Assembly (NCBI GenBank): GCA_020632885.1
Contig: JACKEQ010000022.1
Location: 1 to 64,000, forward strand
Reading direction: 5' to 3'
DNA: 64,000 nt
Source: Alphaproteobacteria bacterium
GTDB lineage: Bacteria > Myxococcota_A > UBA796 > GCA-2862545
Part shown: positions 40,901 through 48,030 of the stretch, piece by piece
Position numbering within the stretch: the stretch's first letter is position 1
How the letters are laid out: each line of letters opens with the position of its first letter
Translations under genes and position numbers: made by a program
The notes under the pieces: model-generated
The model's database searches: none
What the model was told of the DNA's origin: nothing
What the model saw: the letters and a program-made list of their open reading frames with translations, nothing else

Positions 40901-41338
40901 CCCCGCGGCCAGCGCGTCCATCGCGAGGCGGACGGCGTAGAGACCCGAGGCGCACGCGGCGTCCAGGCTGGTGGCGTGCGCGAGACGGAAGAAGTCCGCG
41001 GCATGGAGGGCCGGTGCGGCCGAGTGGCCCGGGACGTCCGACGGGAGGGAGAGGTTGGCGACGAACAGGTGGGTGCGCTCGGGCTTCGCGCGACCCTCGT
41101 CGAGCACCGCGCCGATGACCTGCTGGGACCACTCCACCACCCCGCCGGGCTCGTCGACCCAGGCGCCCTTCAGGCTGACGGTGCGATCGGGCACCCCGAC
41201 CGCGTCCGCCAGGAGGTCGACGGCCGGCCAACGTTCCGGGGGTACCGAACGAATGGCGGGCTCGACGGCCCGGATCCAGGCGTCCGCGCCCCGGGCGCCG
41301 GGCAACAGGCAGTCCATGCCGACGATGGCGAAGTCCAT
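34415..41338 (-). CDS. pfaC: PUFA synthase subunit PfaC (KS-CLF-DH-DH-PKS DH-AcpS-like)
   Basis: Multidomain subunit of the anaerobic-type PUFA synthase. From ATG 41338: ketosynthase with DAACASG (Cys near 127), ECHATGT and IGHT (residues 1-430); chain-length factor (about 450-700) whose active-site region reads SAGPASG without Cys; Pro/Ser linker and helix; two FabA-like dehydratases with HFKGDPCMPG (about 1179) and HFFLDPVMPG (about 1565); a PKS-type DH-like region (about 1700-1970, LTFHGPTLQGM); and an AcpS-like end (TPTELAQL, LAAKEAVRAWL; about 1985-2115). PfaC homology stops near 34,985; the remaining open frame runs, without a stop, into the TerB-like gene and is out of frame after 34,863, so the true end is uncertain. 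No AT or AGPAT domain. Confidence 0.92.
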   Translation of the reverse strand: MDFAIVGMDCLLPGARGADAWIRAVEPAIRSVPPERWPAVDLLADAVGVPDRTVSLKGAWVDEPGGVVEWSQQVIGAVLDEGRAKPERTHLFVANLSLPSDVPGHSAAPALHAADFFRLAHATSLDAACASGLYAVRLAMDALAAGVCDTAVAAGVQACDPSYLLVGFSQLLALSPDGTPLPLDRRADGLVVGEGAAAVLLKRLPDALAAGDRIHAVLRGGGLGNDGRKGNMLSPDSKGQVRALQAAWSGAGLDPRDLGYVECHATGTRLGDGTEVRSLRALLEGAGPPKTPVALGSAKALIGHTITVAGLAGLIRAAGAVRDGFVPAGPGEPLDVLAESPHLRVAPSREPWPRGVPRRAAVSAFGFGGTNAHLIVEAPPSAPSTPKPTPPPPQREGRFGLRAGLRRLLDRDRGEPVPPEPVQIPAAPPPFELVETPRLAVLGVAGQVGTLRHEALFDALRHGRRLVDGAGRAAIDAVHVDPRRWRIPPLELCDLLPQQLLAMEIGADALEVSGVEGASIGVIFGMELDPRVVDQVRRWREDDPSIAPPLDAQRVQGQLPNFVANRLSAQLDLEGPSYTVSAGPASGMVALEHAARLLARGDLDAVVVGAIDVAGPCQGAVAVVVARHTGQDALAVLDLVDAGPVVDDLDMGCATGLLHVVRGLLGPERTSVGVRHAGGTLGVSVEPLAAPGALRARDRVLAVDNRRDRSRGSAFGPGYEGLVVEGGASDEVVPLAWSSWMPTRSAAVPSRPSSPSSPSSPPPSRPPAAAPSRQAPVDPRVPAPTAAAVPPIADLVLPTSAVALAEIEGLDALAQSLARSNAAVATAHGQFLEARRSVADQLARVGRALAMLDGSAFDDLVLPALPSVAVPTLPGPAVAEAPRELTLPDLSGGVPRSFDRAALLRHASGKLSEVFGPTFADQDGFEPRTRMPEPPLLLCSRVLTVEGEPGVLGPSRIVTEYDLPTDASWSHHDGKPNACVIVESGQADLFLVSFLGIESHCRGERVYRLLDCDLTFQGPRPSVGETLHHDIRIKRFARLGGTILFYFEYDCTSNTDGRPVLQMRNGCAGFFTPGELATPHGVDARPEPLATPPAPVRPRLTTTVRSLDEDGVQALVDGRFSAAFGPGFAPADGSRLTLPDSEWRLVHRIHEVRTDGGPYGLGLARTEQVLRDDDWFNPCHFKGDPCMPGTLMLEGCLQVVQTWMLGAGVAADHPDGLFEPLPGLPFELRCRGQVVPGHSSLVYEARVKEARLDGDAPYAIADVLLSVDGTPVVLAKNVGVTVGLRAGGARRVLPEPAPTEAPARVEPEPVVDVRRVYEYSIGDAERAFGPRYADHAGISPRCARMPGPPLLQMTRVLQAENPFEVAQGESVTIAYDVPPTAWYFDLSPGSSMPFAILLETALQPCGWLTAWQAAGIKDGRDLYFRNLGGEAVQHVEVWPDTGTLTTRTTQTVVAQSAGLLIHNFELEVHAGDTPVYTCKTSFGYFTNGALDGQKGLGLSDESRRTAARAAGSGRRVDLRGHPSMPREDWRNLDEVTVVDEGGGTAGLGFYEAVKHIDPTEWFFTAHFFLDPVMPGSLGLEAALQLARFVLEDRTGPKERVTPIRLGVPHVWKYRGQMRRPVTTMSLELEVTALSATEIVFDAVLRADGVAIYEMKDFGLTAVPARVPALPAARPAAPATAALLDSFTVEGGHGTGHVRLDPARFPWLADHCPTVTAPAVPMAFAAEIAAEAATLLRPGAKVVGVPVLEAQSWIHTGRGPVDLLVVAVAEGDTVAVSLAVHVDNPRFPKLSGPKVHMKAVVQLGVEWPKAPSLSGEPRVGRVQMDVATYYGGGLTFHGPTLQGMVDVGVRGGGFARATFRTRPDAELNGPGHAFVLDPLLLDTATHPMFSGEPEIWDASIGGGKLAYPVSATGMTFYGPRPSGEVTCRLQLVHADAHTLAFDVALVGTAGVWATFRWTEALVDGGPVLGRPTPERHAFVWDEKPVSTVRIGRAVGSRWRVEAADLVEPIEDTLVGLYCTPTELAQLAETPDRRAWTLSRLAAKEAVRAWLTARLRDVHPKHVEMLDLRPDRTIVVNCRGLTAQEWIDHLGPTRFHLCVQVTADAVEAWLEATDGPRESGVWRGRLDSAFERSRWPRGGRMPFIIWGTKGVESAIDSGRFTCPELRSGALHPQGDQAVLHAVLDPALPGEHRGRRDLLRPLRQRLGHRHPRPPRGDGGLRETAPCRRDRDDGGDGGRGRRGGRRRDRHHGEGVERAARRAAHGGRGPEGRRRGRRPRSLRGRAPGGRRPERGGQGHAVPGGPRHRGRGR

Positions 41339-41386
41339 GTGCAGAGTCCCCGGGCGGGCCCCCACGGGCCCGCATGATGCTTCGGG

Positions 41387-44300
41387 CTAGGCCCGCGCGG
41401 CGTACTCGCCGGACGCGAGCTCGGCGACGACCTCACCGGAGGCGTCGACGAAGGTGGCGTGGAAACGGCCGCTCCGCGCTCCCGCGCGCTCCATCTGGAG
41501 GTGGCAGTCCACCACCCCATCGAAGGGCTTGAGCTGGCGGTAGCTCTGGATGGCACACGGCAGAGCGCGGGCGTTCTGGGTCTCGCCGACCCAGAGGAGC
41601 ACGAGCTGCAGCGCGCTGTCGACCGCGAGCGGATCGGTGGTCCAGGCCTTCCCGCCGAGACCCAGGGCCTCGGGCGTGCTGGAGCGCAGCCGGGCGACGA
41701 TGCCGTGGTCGGAGTACCCGACGACGCTGTCGATGCCCTGGAACGCGGGCCCGTGGAACAGCCACTTGCCGTAGGTGTTCCCGCGGAACGCGGTCTTCCC
41801 GAGACCGTTGCTCCCCGGGAAGCGCACGGTGCGCGGGGCGACCGGGGAGAGCCGGACGGTGGCGCGGTACCGCGGCACCCCGTCCATCGTCAGCGACATC
41901 GCGAGGGCCTCCTCCCCGGCGGGCGCGGGAGCGGGCTGCCACGTGAGCGTCAGCTCACCGGGACCGTCCAGCACGATGCCCTTGAGCACCTGGAGCCCTT
42001 CCACGGCGGCCACGTGCAGGCCGGGGAAGCTCTGGCGCGCGGCGTCCGCGAACCACTCGAGCACCATCGCCACGGGGACGACGGGTCGCCCGTCGATGCT
42101 GTGGTCCGCGAGGTACGGGCTGTCGGCGAGGGTGATGCGCCGCGTGCGCGTGCCGCTCGTGGGCCGGGGTCCCTCGACCACGACCTCCACGGCCTCCCCG
42201 CCACGCTCGAGCTCGTCACAGCAGAACGCAGCGCCCTCGAGGAGGGGGATCACCGTGAGCCCCCGGGCCTCGAACGCCTTCCGGAGCGCAGGGGTGACCA
42301 TACCGGCCTCCCAGGGACCCCAGTCGAACGACTTGGCCCGCACGCCGCGCTGGGCGAGCTGGAGTGCGGTGTGCGTGAGCACTTCGTTGGCCATGGCGTA
42401 GTCGCACTGGCCCACGTTGCCGTAGCGACCCGCGACACTGGCGAACATCACGGCGAAGCGGAGGTCCTTCCCGGTGGCCTCGAGGAGCGCGTCCAGGCCG
42501 TCCACCTTGGTGGAGAACACCCGGTCGAACATCTCGGGGGTCTTGTCGGCGACGAGCTTGTCGGCGAGCACGCCCGCGCCGTGCACGATGCCCACCACGG
42601 GCCGGCCGGTGGCCGCGATGGCGGCTCCCACGCCTTCCACATCGCGGATGTCGGCAGCCACGTAGGTGACCCGCGCCCCGACCGCCTCGATGCCAGCGAG
42701 GGTCTCGCGGACCTCACGGGCCCCGAGCACACCCTGGATCGCAGCGTCCATCGCACGGGGCGACGGCTTCTCGCCGCGGGCCTTGGCGTCCGCCATCCAG
42801 GCAGCGCGAAGCCCACTCTCGCCGATCCCGGCCGCCCAGTGCGGGTCGGAGGCCGCGAGGGGCGAGCGCCCGAGCAGCAGGAAGTGCGGCCTGTAGCGGC
42901 GGGCCATCTCGAGCACCACGGCGGCGGTCACCCCGCGCGCGCCCCCACTCACGACCACGAGGTCACCCGGGCGGCAGGGGGCCCCCACGGGCTCGTTCGG
43001 CATGGCGACGGTGGCGTTGTGCAGGCGGTACAGCCCGTCCGGACGCACGCCCACCTCGAGGGCACCGTGATCCGTGCACAGCGCGTCGGCGACGTGCTTC
43101 GCGGTGGCCCGGGGATGCAGGTCGAGAGCGAAGTACCGCCCGGACCACTCCTGGGAGAGCGTCTTCGGGAAGCCCGCGAGCGCGCCCTGGAGCGGCTCGT
43201 CGCACCGCTCGAGCCCGAAGTCGCCGCCCATCGCGCTGATCGTCACGAAGAACGGGATCTCTCCACTGGCCTTGGCGAGCAGGAAGGTCCCGCGCACCCG
43301 CTCCAGCAGCTCGTCGCCGTGGGCGCCGACCGCCGCATAGTGCACGATGCCGTCCACCGGGCCGCCGAGGTCGACGGCCGTCCAGTCGGGGTCCACGAGC
43401 TCGGCCCGCACACCGCGTCGGTTCAGCTCGTCGACGAGGGCCGCGGCCTTGCGACCCTTGTCGCGGGTGACCACGATCCTTCCCGCGGGAAGACGATCCT
43501 CACTTGGCCCACACCGCACCACGCGGACTTCCTGCCGGAGCAGCGTCACGCCCGCCGCGACCGCCCCCGACGCCACCTGCGGCGCCGGGGGCAGGGATTT
43601 TCCCGGCACACCCGCGACCTCGTTCAGATACCCGACGACCTCCGCGAGCGTGCGGAGGGCCGAGAGGCGGTCGTTGTCGAGCTCGGGCATGCCGGGCACG
43701 CGGTCCTGCACGGCCGAGAGGATCTCGACCCGCTTGATGCTGTCGATGCCGAGGTCCGCCTCGAGGTCCATGCCGGGCTCCAGCATCTCCTCGGGGTACC
43801 CGGTCTTCTCGGCCACGGCGGCGAACATGGCCGCCTGGATGCGGTCGTCGGCGCCGGTCGCCGAGGGCGCCGCGACGGGAGCCGGAGCCGCAGGGGCACC
43901 CGAGACCTCCTCGAGGTACCCGACCACCTCGGCGAGCGTGCGCAGCGCCGAGAGACGGTCGTTGTCGAGCTCCGGCATGCCCGGCACGCGGTCCTGGACG
44001 GCCGAGAGGATCTCGACGCGCTTGATGCTGTCGATGCCGAGGTCCGCCTCGAGGTCCATGCCGGGCTCCAGCATCTCCTCGGGGTACCCGGTCTTCTCGG
44101 CCACGGCGGCGAACATCGCCGCCTGCACGGCACCACCGGCGGCGGGGGTCGCCGCGACGGGCGGGGCCGCGACGGGCGCGAGCGCCGGACGGGCCGAAGC
44201 GGCCGCGACCGGGGCGCGGTTCATGCCGTCGACCTCCTCGAGGTAGCCGATCACCTCGGCGAGCGTGCGGAGGGCCGAGAGGCGGTCGTTGTCGAGCTCC

Positions 44301-47300
44301 GGCAGGCCAGGCACCCTCTCCTGCACCGACGAGAGGATCTCGACCCGCTTGATGCTGTCGATGCCGAGGTCGGCCTCGAGGTCCATGCCGGGCTCCAGCA
44401 TCTCCTCGGGGTATCCGGTCTTCTCGGCCACGGCGGCGAACATCGCGGCCTGGACGCGGTCGTCGGCGACGGGCGCCGCGGCTGGGGAGGGAGCGACCGC
44501 CCGGGGCGCCGGGGCCGCCGGACGCGCAGCGACAGCCGGAGCCGCGGCGCGTGCCGGAGCCGCGCGGGACTGGATGGGCTGGGCGCGGGCGTCGAGGAGC
44601 GGCGGGAGGTCGTCCGCCACCGCCACGGCGACACCGAGCCCCGGGAGCTTCCCGGTGGCCGGGGTCTTCGTGCCCTGACCGAGGAAGGAGCCCACCAGGG
44701 CGGCCGCCTCCGTGGACATCATCCCCTGCATGCGCGCGGGGTCCACCGGAAGGGACGGCGGCAGGTCGGCCGGCACGGGCGCGGGCATCGGTGCGACGGG
44801 CGCCTGCGGGAGGGCCGCAGCCACGACCGGGCGCGCGGGCATCTGCCCGGTGGACGCCATCTCCACCAGCCGCGCGTGGGTCTGGAAGAGCTGGTTGAAG
44901 GACGCGTTCGCTTCCGCGTGCGCCTTGAGGAAGGTCTCGTGGACCTGGGCGGTGCGCTCCTGAGTCTGCTGGAACGCCAGGAGCGTCGCCCGCGTGGACT
45001 GGAGGAGGTTCTCGAGGTCGCTGTTCATGGCCTTCCTCGTGGGCTGGGGGTTCGGGTTGGCCCGGGGGGCCGGGTTCGTGGGAGCGGGTGCCGCAGCCGC
45101 GACGGGCGCGGGACGGGCGGGTGCAGGTGCTGGCGGGGCGACCTTCTTCACGGGCACGGACGCCACCGGCGCGGCCGCCGCCGGAGCCTGGGCAGACAGC
45201 GCCCGGGCCTCCCGGATGGCGTCCGTGACAGGCGGGTTCTTCGTGGACTCGAAGCGGAGGTTCGCGCCCCCGAGCCCCACCGTGGCCTTGCTCTTCCCCC
45301 GCGGAGGCGGAGGCGGGAGCGGCTGATCGAGCAGCGGCTGGAGGTCGACCTTCACGCCGGCAGCGAGGAGCTGCGCGAGGGCCATCTTCAGCTGGATGTC
45401 CCCGTCGATGCTGTGCTGGTGACGGTCGAGGGCGACGACCGTGACGTCACGGCCCACCAGCGTCTTGCGCACGAGGTTCGAGAGCACGCCCTTCGGGCCC
45501 ACCTCGACGAACACCCGCACACCATCGTCAGCCATTCGTCTCACAGTACCGACCCAATCGACGGTCGACGTGATCTGCTCGACGAGCAGCGCCCGCATGT
45601 CGGCCACCCGGCTCGGGTAGGGCGCGGCGGTGACGTTGGCGTACACGTCCACGCGGGGACGACGGAAGGTCAACGTGCCGAGCGCCTTCCCGAGCGGGCC
45701 CGCGGCGTCCGCCACCAACCGGCTGTGGAAGGCCGCGCTCACCGGGATGGCCTTGGCGCCGAAGCCCTGGCGCTCGAGGTCCGCGATGGCGCGCGTGATG
45801 GCCTCGCGCGGGCCGCTGATCACGCCCTGCTCGGGGTGGTTGCGGTTCGCGAGCACCACGTCCGGGTGGGCCGAGAGGGCCGCCTCCACAGCGTCCAGCG
45901 CGCCGTTGACGGCCGCCATCGTGCCACGGTCGGCGTCGCCGGCCATGGCCTCGCCGCGCACCCGGCTCGCCTCGCGGAGCCCCTCGTCGTCGATCGCGCC
46001 GGCAGCGTAGAGAGCCACGAGCTCGCCGTACGAGTGACCCGCGACGGCGTCGGGCTCGACGCCGAAGGAGCGCATCAGGTCCACCATGCCGCGGCTGACG
46101 GCGCCGAGGGCGGGCTGGGCCCACTCCGTCGCACGCAGGCGGTCCTCGTGGGGTCCGGGGTCGTCGTAGGGCGGCGGGAACATCACCGCCGAGAGCCGAC
46201 GGCGCCCGGCGCGACGGAAGTGGTCGTCCGCGTCGTCGAGGGCGGACCGCACGATGGGCCAGCGCACGGCGAGGTCGCGGCCCATCTCGAGGTACTGGGA
46301 CCCCTGGCCGGGGAACACGAAGGCCACCTTGCCGGGGTCCGCGTGCACGCCGTAGCTCACGTCACCCCGCGTGCCCGGGCCACGCGCGATGAGCGCCTGG
46401 GCGGCCTGCTGGCGATCGGCGAGCTCGCCCTCGGTGGACGCGAAGGCCAGCACGTGGGGCTTCTCGCCCGTGAAGGCCTCGAGGGTCGCGCGGGCACGGT
46501 GGGCGAACGTGGGGCCCTCGGGGATCTGGGCGACCACCCGGGAGAGCGTCGTGGCGTCGTCCGCCTCGAACACGAACAGCTCGCCACGCGCGGGCTCCAG
46601 GGGACGGAAGGCGTTCGGGTCGCCGTACTCCTCGAGCACGCAGTGGAAGTTCGTGCCGCCGAAGCCGAAGGCGCTCACACCGGCACGCCGCTTGTGGTCG
46701 TGGGCGCGCACCCAGGGACGGGCGTGGGGCGAGAGGAAGAACGGGCTGTCCTCGAACCCCATCTTCGGGTTCGGACGGTCGACCTTCGCGGTGGGCGGGA
46801 GCACGCGGTGGTGCAGCGCGAGCGCCGCCTTCACGAGCCCTGCAGCACCCGCCGTCGACTTGGTGTGGCCGATCTGCGACTTCACGCTGCCGAGCTGGAT
46901 GGTGCGCCCGTCGCGCTCGATGTCACCGAACACCTGCTTGAGGCCGGCGATCTCGGCGACGTCTCCGGCCTTGGTGCCGGTCCCGTGGGCCTCGATGAGC
47001 TCCACGGTCGCGGGGTCCACGCCTGCCATGTCGTACGCGCGGCGCAGGCACTTGGCCTGCCCGTCCGGGTTCGGGGCGTAGATGCTCTTGAACCGACCGT
47101 CGGACGCGCTACCGAGCCCCTTGATCACCGCGTAGATGCGGTCGCCGTCGCGCTCGGCGTCCTCGAGCCGCTTGCAGGCGAGGATGGCGATGCCCTCGCC
47201 GATCAGGATGCCGTCGCTGGCCTCGTCGAAGGGCGTGGCGTCACCCCTCTTCGTGAACGCGGGCGTGCGGGTGAAGCACTGGTACATGAAGGCGTCGTTG

Positions 47301-48019
47301 AGGCAGTCCGCACCGCCCGTGAGCACGACGTCCGACCGCCCGCTCACGAGGTCCGAGAGCGCGTACTGCATGGCGGCGAGCGAGCTGGCGCAGGCGGCGT
47401 CCACGACCGCGTTCGTCCCGCCCAGATCGAAGCGGTTGCTGATCCGGCCCGTGACGACGTTGCCGAGGAGACCCGGGAAGCTCTGCTCGGTCCAGGTGGG
47501 CAGGTGGTCACCGATGTCCTTCACGACGGCGTCGGCCACCCGCGGGTCCACTCCGCAGCGGTCGAGGGCCTTGCGCCAGATCGGACCGAACAGCCGTGAC
47601 CCCAGGTTGATCGCCATCTCCTGGGTGCCGGTGATCCCGAGGATGCAGGCGACCCGGTCGCGGTCCCAGGTGTTGCTGTCCGGGTGCATGCCCGCGTCGA
47701 TGAGGGCCTCGCGCGCGACGATCAGCGAGAGGAGCTGGGTGGTGTCGATGGACTCGAGCATGTTCGGCGGGATGCCGAACTCGACCGGATCGAAGGGGAT
47801 CTTGTCGAGGAAGCCGCCCCGCGTGCACCAGGTCTTGTCCTTGGCGTCCGGGTCGTCCGAGAAGTGCTCGCCCGCCACCCAGGAGTGCTCCTCGGGGACC
47901 TCGCCGATGCAGTCGACGGCATCCAGGATGTTCCGCCAGTAGGCCGACAATGTCGGGGCCTTGGGGAACAGGCTCGCCATTCCGATGATGGCGATGGGCG
48001 GGTGGGACGTCTCGGACAT
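41387..48019 (-). CDS. pfaA: PUFA synthase subunit PfaA (KS-MAT-ACPx3-KR-DH)
   Basis: A 2210-aa iterative synthase that elongates malonyl units into long-chain polyunsaturated acyl chains. Order: ketosynthase (1-460; VDAACASS Cys near 209, EAHGTGT, QIGHTKSTAG), malonyl acyltransferase (about 560-870; FVFPGQGSQ, GHSYGE Ser near 661), a helical linker, three tandem acyl carrier proteins each with LGIDSIKRVEI (Ser near 1220, 1330, 1426), ketoreductase (VVVSGGARGVTAAVV near 1685; YGNVGQCDYAMAN catalytic Tyr), and a C-terminal PKS-type dehydratase-like region (about 1970-2205; WLFHGPAFQGI). It lies 11 bases after pfaD and 48 before pfaC, so one operon. The product cannot be read from sequence. Confidence 0.95.
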   Translation of the reverse strand: MSETSHPPIAIIGMASLFPKAPTLSAYWRNILDAVDCIGEVPEEHSWVAGEHFSDDPDAKDKTWCTRGGFLDKIPFDPVEFGIPPNMLESIDTTQLLSLIVAREALIDAGMHPDSNTWDRDRVACILGITGTQEMAINLGSRLFGPIWRKALDRCGVDPRVADAVVKDIGDHLPTWTEQSFPGLLGNVVTGRISNRFDLGGTNAVVDAACASSLAAMQYALSDLVSGRSDVVLTGGADCLNDAFMYQCFTRTPAFTKRGDATPFDEASDGILIGEGIAILACKRLEDAERDGDRIYAVIKGLGSASDGRFKSIYAPNPDGQAKCLRRAYDMAGVDPATVELIEAHGTGTKAGDVAEIAGLKQVFGDIERDGRTIQLGSVKSQIGHTKSTAGAAGLVKAALALHHRVLPPTAKVDRPNPKMGFEDSPFFLSPHARPWVRAHDHKRRAGVSAFGFGGTNFHCVLEEYGDPNAFRPLEPARGELFVFEADDATTLSRVVAQIPEGPTFAHRARATLEAFTGEKPHVLAFASTEGELADRQQAAQALIARGPGTRGDVSYGVHADPGKVAFVFPGQGSQYLEMGRDLAVRWPIVRSALDDADDHFRRAGRRRLSAVMFPPPYDDPGPHEDRLRATEWAQPALGAVSRGMVDLMRSFGVEPDAVAGHSYGELVALYAAGAIDDEGLREASRVRGEAMAGDADRGTMAAVNGALDAVEAALSAHPDVVLANRNHPEQGVISGPREAITRAIADLERQGFGAKAIPVSAAFHSRLVADAAGPLGKALGTLTFRRPRVDVYANVTAAPYPSRVADMRALLVEQITSTVDWVGTVRRMADDGVRVFVEVGPKGVLSNLVRKTLVGRDVTVVALDRHQHSIDGDIQLKMALAQLLAAGVKVDLQPLLDQPLPPPPPRGKSKATVGLGGANLRFESTKNPPVTDAIREARALSAQAPAAAAPVASVPVKKVAPPAPAPARPAPVAAAAPAPTNPAPRANPNPQPTRKAMNSDLENLLQSTRATLLAFQQTQERTAQVHETFLKAHAEANASFNQLFQTHARLVEMASTGQMPARPVVAAALPQAPVAPMPAPVPADLPPSLPVDPARMQGMMSTEAAALVGSFLGQGTKTPATGKLPGLGVAVAVADDLPPLLDARAQPIQSRAAPARAAAPAVAARPAAPAPRAVAPSPAAAPVADDRVQAAMFAAVAEKTGYPEEMLEPGMDLEADLGIDSIKRVEILSSVQERVPGLPELDNDRLSALRTLAEVIGYLEEVDGMNRAPVAAASARPALAPVAAPPVAATPAAGGAVQAAMFAAVAEKTGYPEEMLEPGMDLEADLGIDSIKRVEILSAVQDRVPGMPELDNDRLSALRTLAEVVGYLEEVSGAPAAPAPVAAPSATGADDRIQAAMFAAVAEKTGYPEEMLEPGMDLEADLGIDSIKRVEILSAVQDRVPGMPELDNDRLSALRTLAEVVGYLNEVAGVPGKSLPPAPQVASGAVAAGVTLLRQEVRVVRCGPSEDRLPAGRIVVTRDKGRKAAALVDELNRRGVRAELVDPDWTAVDLGGPVDGIVHYAAVGAHGDELLERVRGTFLLAKASGEIPFFVTISAMGGDFGLERCDEPLQGALAGFPKTLSQEWSGRYFALDLHPRATAKHVADALCTDHGALEVGVRPDGLYRLHNATVAMPNEPVGAPCRPGDLVVVSGGARGVTAAVVLEMARRYRPHFLLLGRSPLAASDPHWAAGIGESGLRAAWMADAKARGEKPSPRAMDAAIQGVLGAREVRETLAGIEAVGARVTYVAADIRDVEGVGAAIAATGRPVVGIVHGAGVLADKLVADKTPEMFDRVFSTKVDGLDALLEATGKDLRFAVMFASVAGRYGNVGQCDYAMANEVLTHTALQLAQRGVRAKSFDWGPWEAGMVTPALRKAFEARGLTVIPLLEGAAFCCDELERGGEAVEVVVEGPRPTSGTRTRRITLADSPYLADHSIDGRPVVPVAMVLEWFADAARQSFPGLHVAAVEGLQVLKGIVLDGPGELTLTWQPAPAPAGEEALAMSLTMDGVPRYRATVRLSPVAPRTVRFPGSNGLGKTAFRGNTYGKWLFHGPAFQGIDSVVGYSDHGIVARLRSSTPEALGLGGKAWTTDPLAVDSALQLVLLWVGETQNARALPCAIQSYRQLKPFDGVVDCHLQMERAGARSGRFHATFVDASGEVVAELASGEYAARA
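43615..44470 (-). repeat. three tandem ACP-coding repeats in pfaA
   Basis: Three units of about 240 bases, spaced about 290-330 bases, are nearly identical in DNA as well as protein (AAMFAAVAEKTGYPEEMLEP, then DLEADLGIDSIKRVE), joined by Ala/Pro linkers. ACP number is known to affect PUFA yield in this family. High DNA identity points to recent duplication or gene conversion. Confidence 0.93.
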
Positions 48020-48030
48020 GGGTGCTCCGG

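Noticed and set aside
43615..44470. Near-identical 290-330 bp repeats considered as an assembly duplication
   Set aside because: Each unit encodes a complete ACP with its own linker, and tandem ACPs are the norm in PfaA.
35954..47599. Very long plus-strand open frames (1807 and 2046 codons) opposite pfaC and pfaA
   Set aside because: They are Arg/His/Glu/Gly low-complexity mirror frames of GC-rich genes; the minus strand carries complete, motif-rich PUFA synthase domains.
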